Shown here: positions 28,969-29,317 of the stretch, piece by piece
Layout of the letters: each line of letters starts with the position of its first letter
How positions within the stretch are numbered: the first letter of the stretch is position 1
DNA from: DATEHQ01 sp035279525
GTDB lineage: Bacteria > Chloroflexota > Dormibacteria > Dormibacterales > Dormibacteraceae
DNA: 29,317 bases
Reading direction: 5' to 3'
Assembly (NCBI GenBank): GCA_035279525.1
Contig: DATEHQ010000037.1
Span: forward strand, 1-29,317
Notes under the pieces: model-generated
What the model was told of the DNA's origin: nothing
Seen by the model: only the letters and a program-made list of their open reading frames with translations
Databases searched by the model: none
Made by a program: the position numbers and the translations under genes

Positions 28969-29317
28969 AGGGGTTCAAGGCATTCCTGCTGCGTGGCAAC
29001 GTGGTTGACCTGGCTGTTGCCGTCGTGATCGGTGTGGCTTTCGGCGTGGTCGTGACCGCGTTCGTCAAAGACCTCGTTACACCGCTGATCGCCGCTCTCG
29101 GCGGCAAGCCTGACTTCGCGTCCCTCTACTTCACGGTCAACAACAGCAAGTTCCTGTACGGCGATTTCATCAACGCCGTGATCGCGTTCCTGGTCATCGC
29201 CGCGGTCATCTACTTCTTCGTGGTGGTGCCGATCAACGCGATGGTCGCTCGCTCGCGCAAGGAGCCCCCGGCCGATCCCACGACCAAGAAGTGCACCGAG
29301 TGCCTGAGCGAGATTCC
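28965..29317 (+). CDS. mscL: large-conductance mechanosensitive channel, partial at window end
   Basis: The first 117 codons of MscL. M-K-G-F-K-A-F-L-L-R-G-N-V-V-D-L-A-V-A-V-V-I-G is the typical start and pore-lining TM1, ending in F-G-V-V-V-T-A-F-V. A short periplasmic loop and TM2 (about 68-92) follow. The visible C-terminus has C-T-E-C-L-S-E-I-P, the beginning of a CxxC tail seen in MscL of actinobacteria and Chloroflexota, which normally ends with a second Cys pair. MscL opens under membrane tension to release solutes on osmotic downshock. GGAGG lies upstream of the ATG. The gene is cut at 29317. Confidence 0.96.
   Translation, partial: MKGFKAFLLRGNVVDLAVAVVIGVAFGVVVTAFVKDLVTPLIAALGGKPDFASLYFTVNNSKFLYGDFINAVIAFLVIAAVIYFFVVVPINAMVARSRKEPPADPTTKKCTECLSEI

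Noticed and set aside
1..29317. CRISPR arrays, integrase, phage genes, att sites or insertion sequences
   Set aside because: None found by reading. The only repeats are the two REP-like palindromes. The tRNA-Pro at the edge is intact with no adjacent integrase within the window.

Overview
The window is a compact, high-GC (roughly two-thirds G+C by eye) bacterial chromosome segment with no phage, transposase or CRISPR signal. Coding density is very high. Many same-strand neighbours share ATGA, GTGA or TTGA stop/start overlaps, two convergent pairs share a CTAG stop, and several genes have a -10-like hexamer only 6-10 nt before the start codon. A DDN-type (F420-linked family) protein, a four-subunit fumarate reductase-type complex II, GTG/TTG starts and a CxxC zinc-ribbon protein suggest an uncultured soil Chloroflexota/Dormibacterota-like or actinobacterial lineage. 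This is inference; no marker gene settles it.

Layout. 1-1902 (minus): tRNA-Pro(CGG), a DedA membrane protein, a PaaI-type thioesterase and a small lipoprotein. 1965-5564 (plus): a four-gene operon of histidine phosphatase, APH-type kinase, acyl-CoA dehydrogenase and methyltransferase; the kinase/dehydrogenase pair resembles a split ACAD11 or the LvaA/LvaC 4-hydroxyacyl-CoA system. 5561-6378 (minus): a four-TM protein and an XRE repressor, with a perfect palindrome in the promoter. 6426-11482 (minus): a small anchored exported protein, then frdABCD followed by a CstB-like metallo-beta-lactamase/rhodanese protein; REP-like hairpins lie after this unit and at the frdB/frdC junction. 11505-12575 (plus): a DAO-family flavoenzyme. 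12589-14072 (minus): an M19 dipeptidase coupled to a half-length PfkB-like protein. 14149-16307 (plus): a MarR regulator and a 14-TM drug exporter. 16460-16744 (plus): a zinc-ribbon protein. 16783-19571 (minus): DUF1028, an extended IF-1, a cyclase-family hydrolase and a C39-like protein. 19596-20042 (plus): a DDN-family protein. 20039-26722 (minus): a five-gene lipid/oxidoreductase operon (acyl-CoA reductase-HAD fusion, zinc alcohol dehydrogenase, LarA-like protein, lipoprotein, PlsC-like acyltransferase). 26750-27829 (minus): an M23 peptidase. 27928-29317 (plus): a quinone-oxidoreductase-like dehydrogenase and mscL, cut by the window end.

The most promising parts for new biology are the 20039-26722 operon, whose LarA-like protein has altered active-site motifs; the phosphatase/kinase/dehydrogenase operon at 1965-5564; the frd-plus-persulfide dioxygenase operon, where a REP-like hairpin contains the likely frdC start codon; and the XRE operator with a predicted leaderless promoter.
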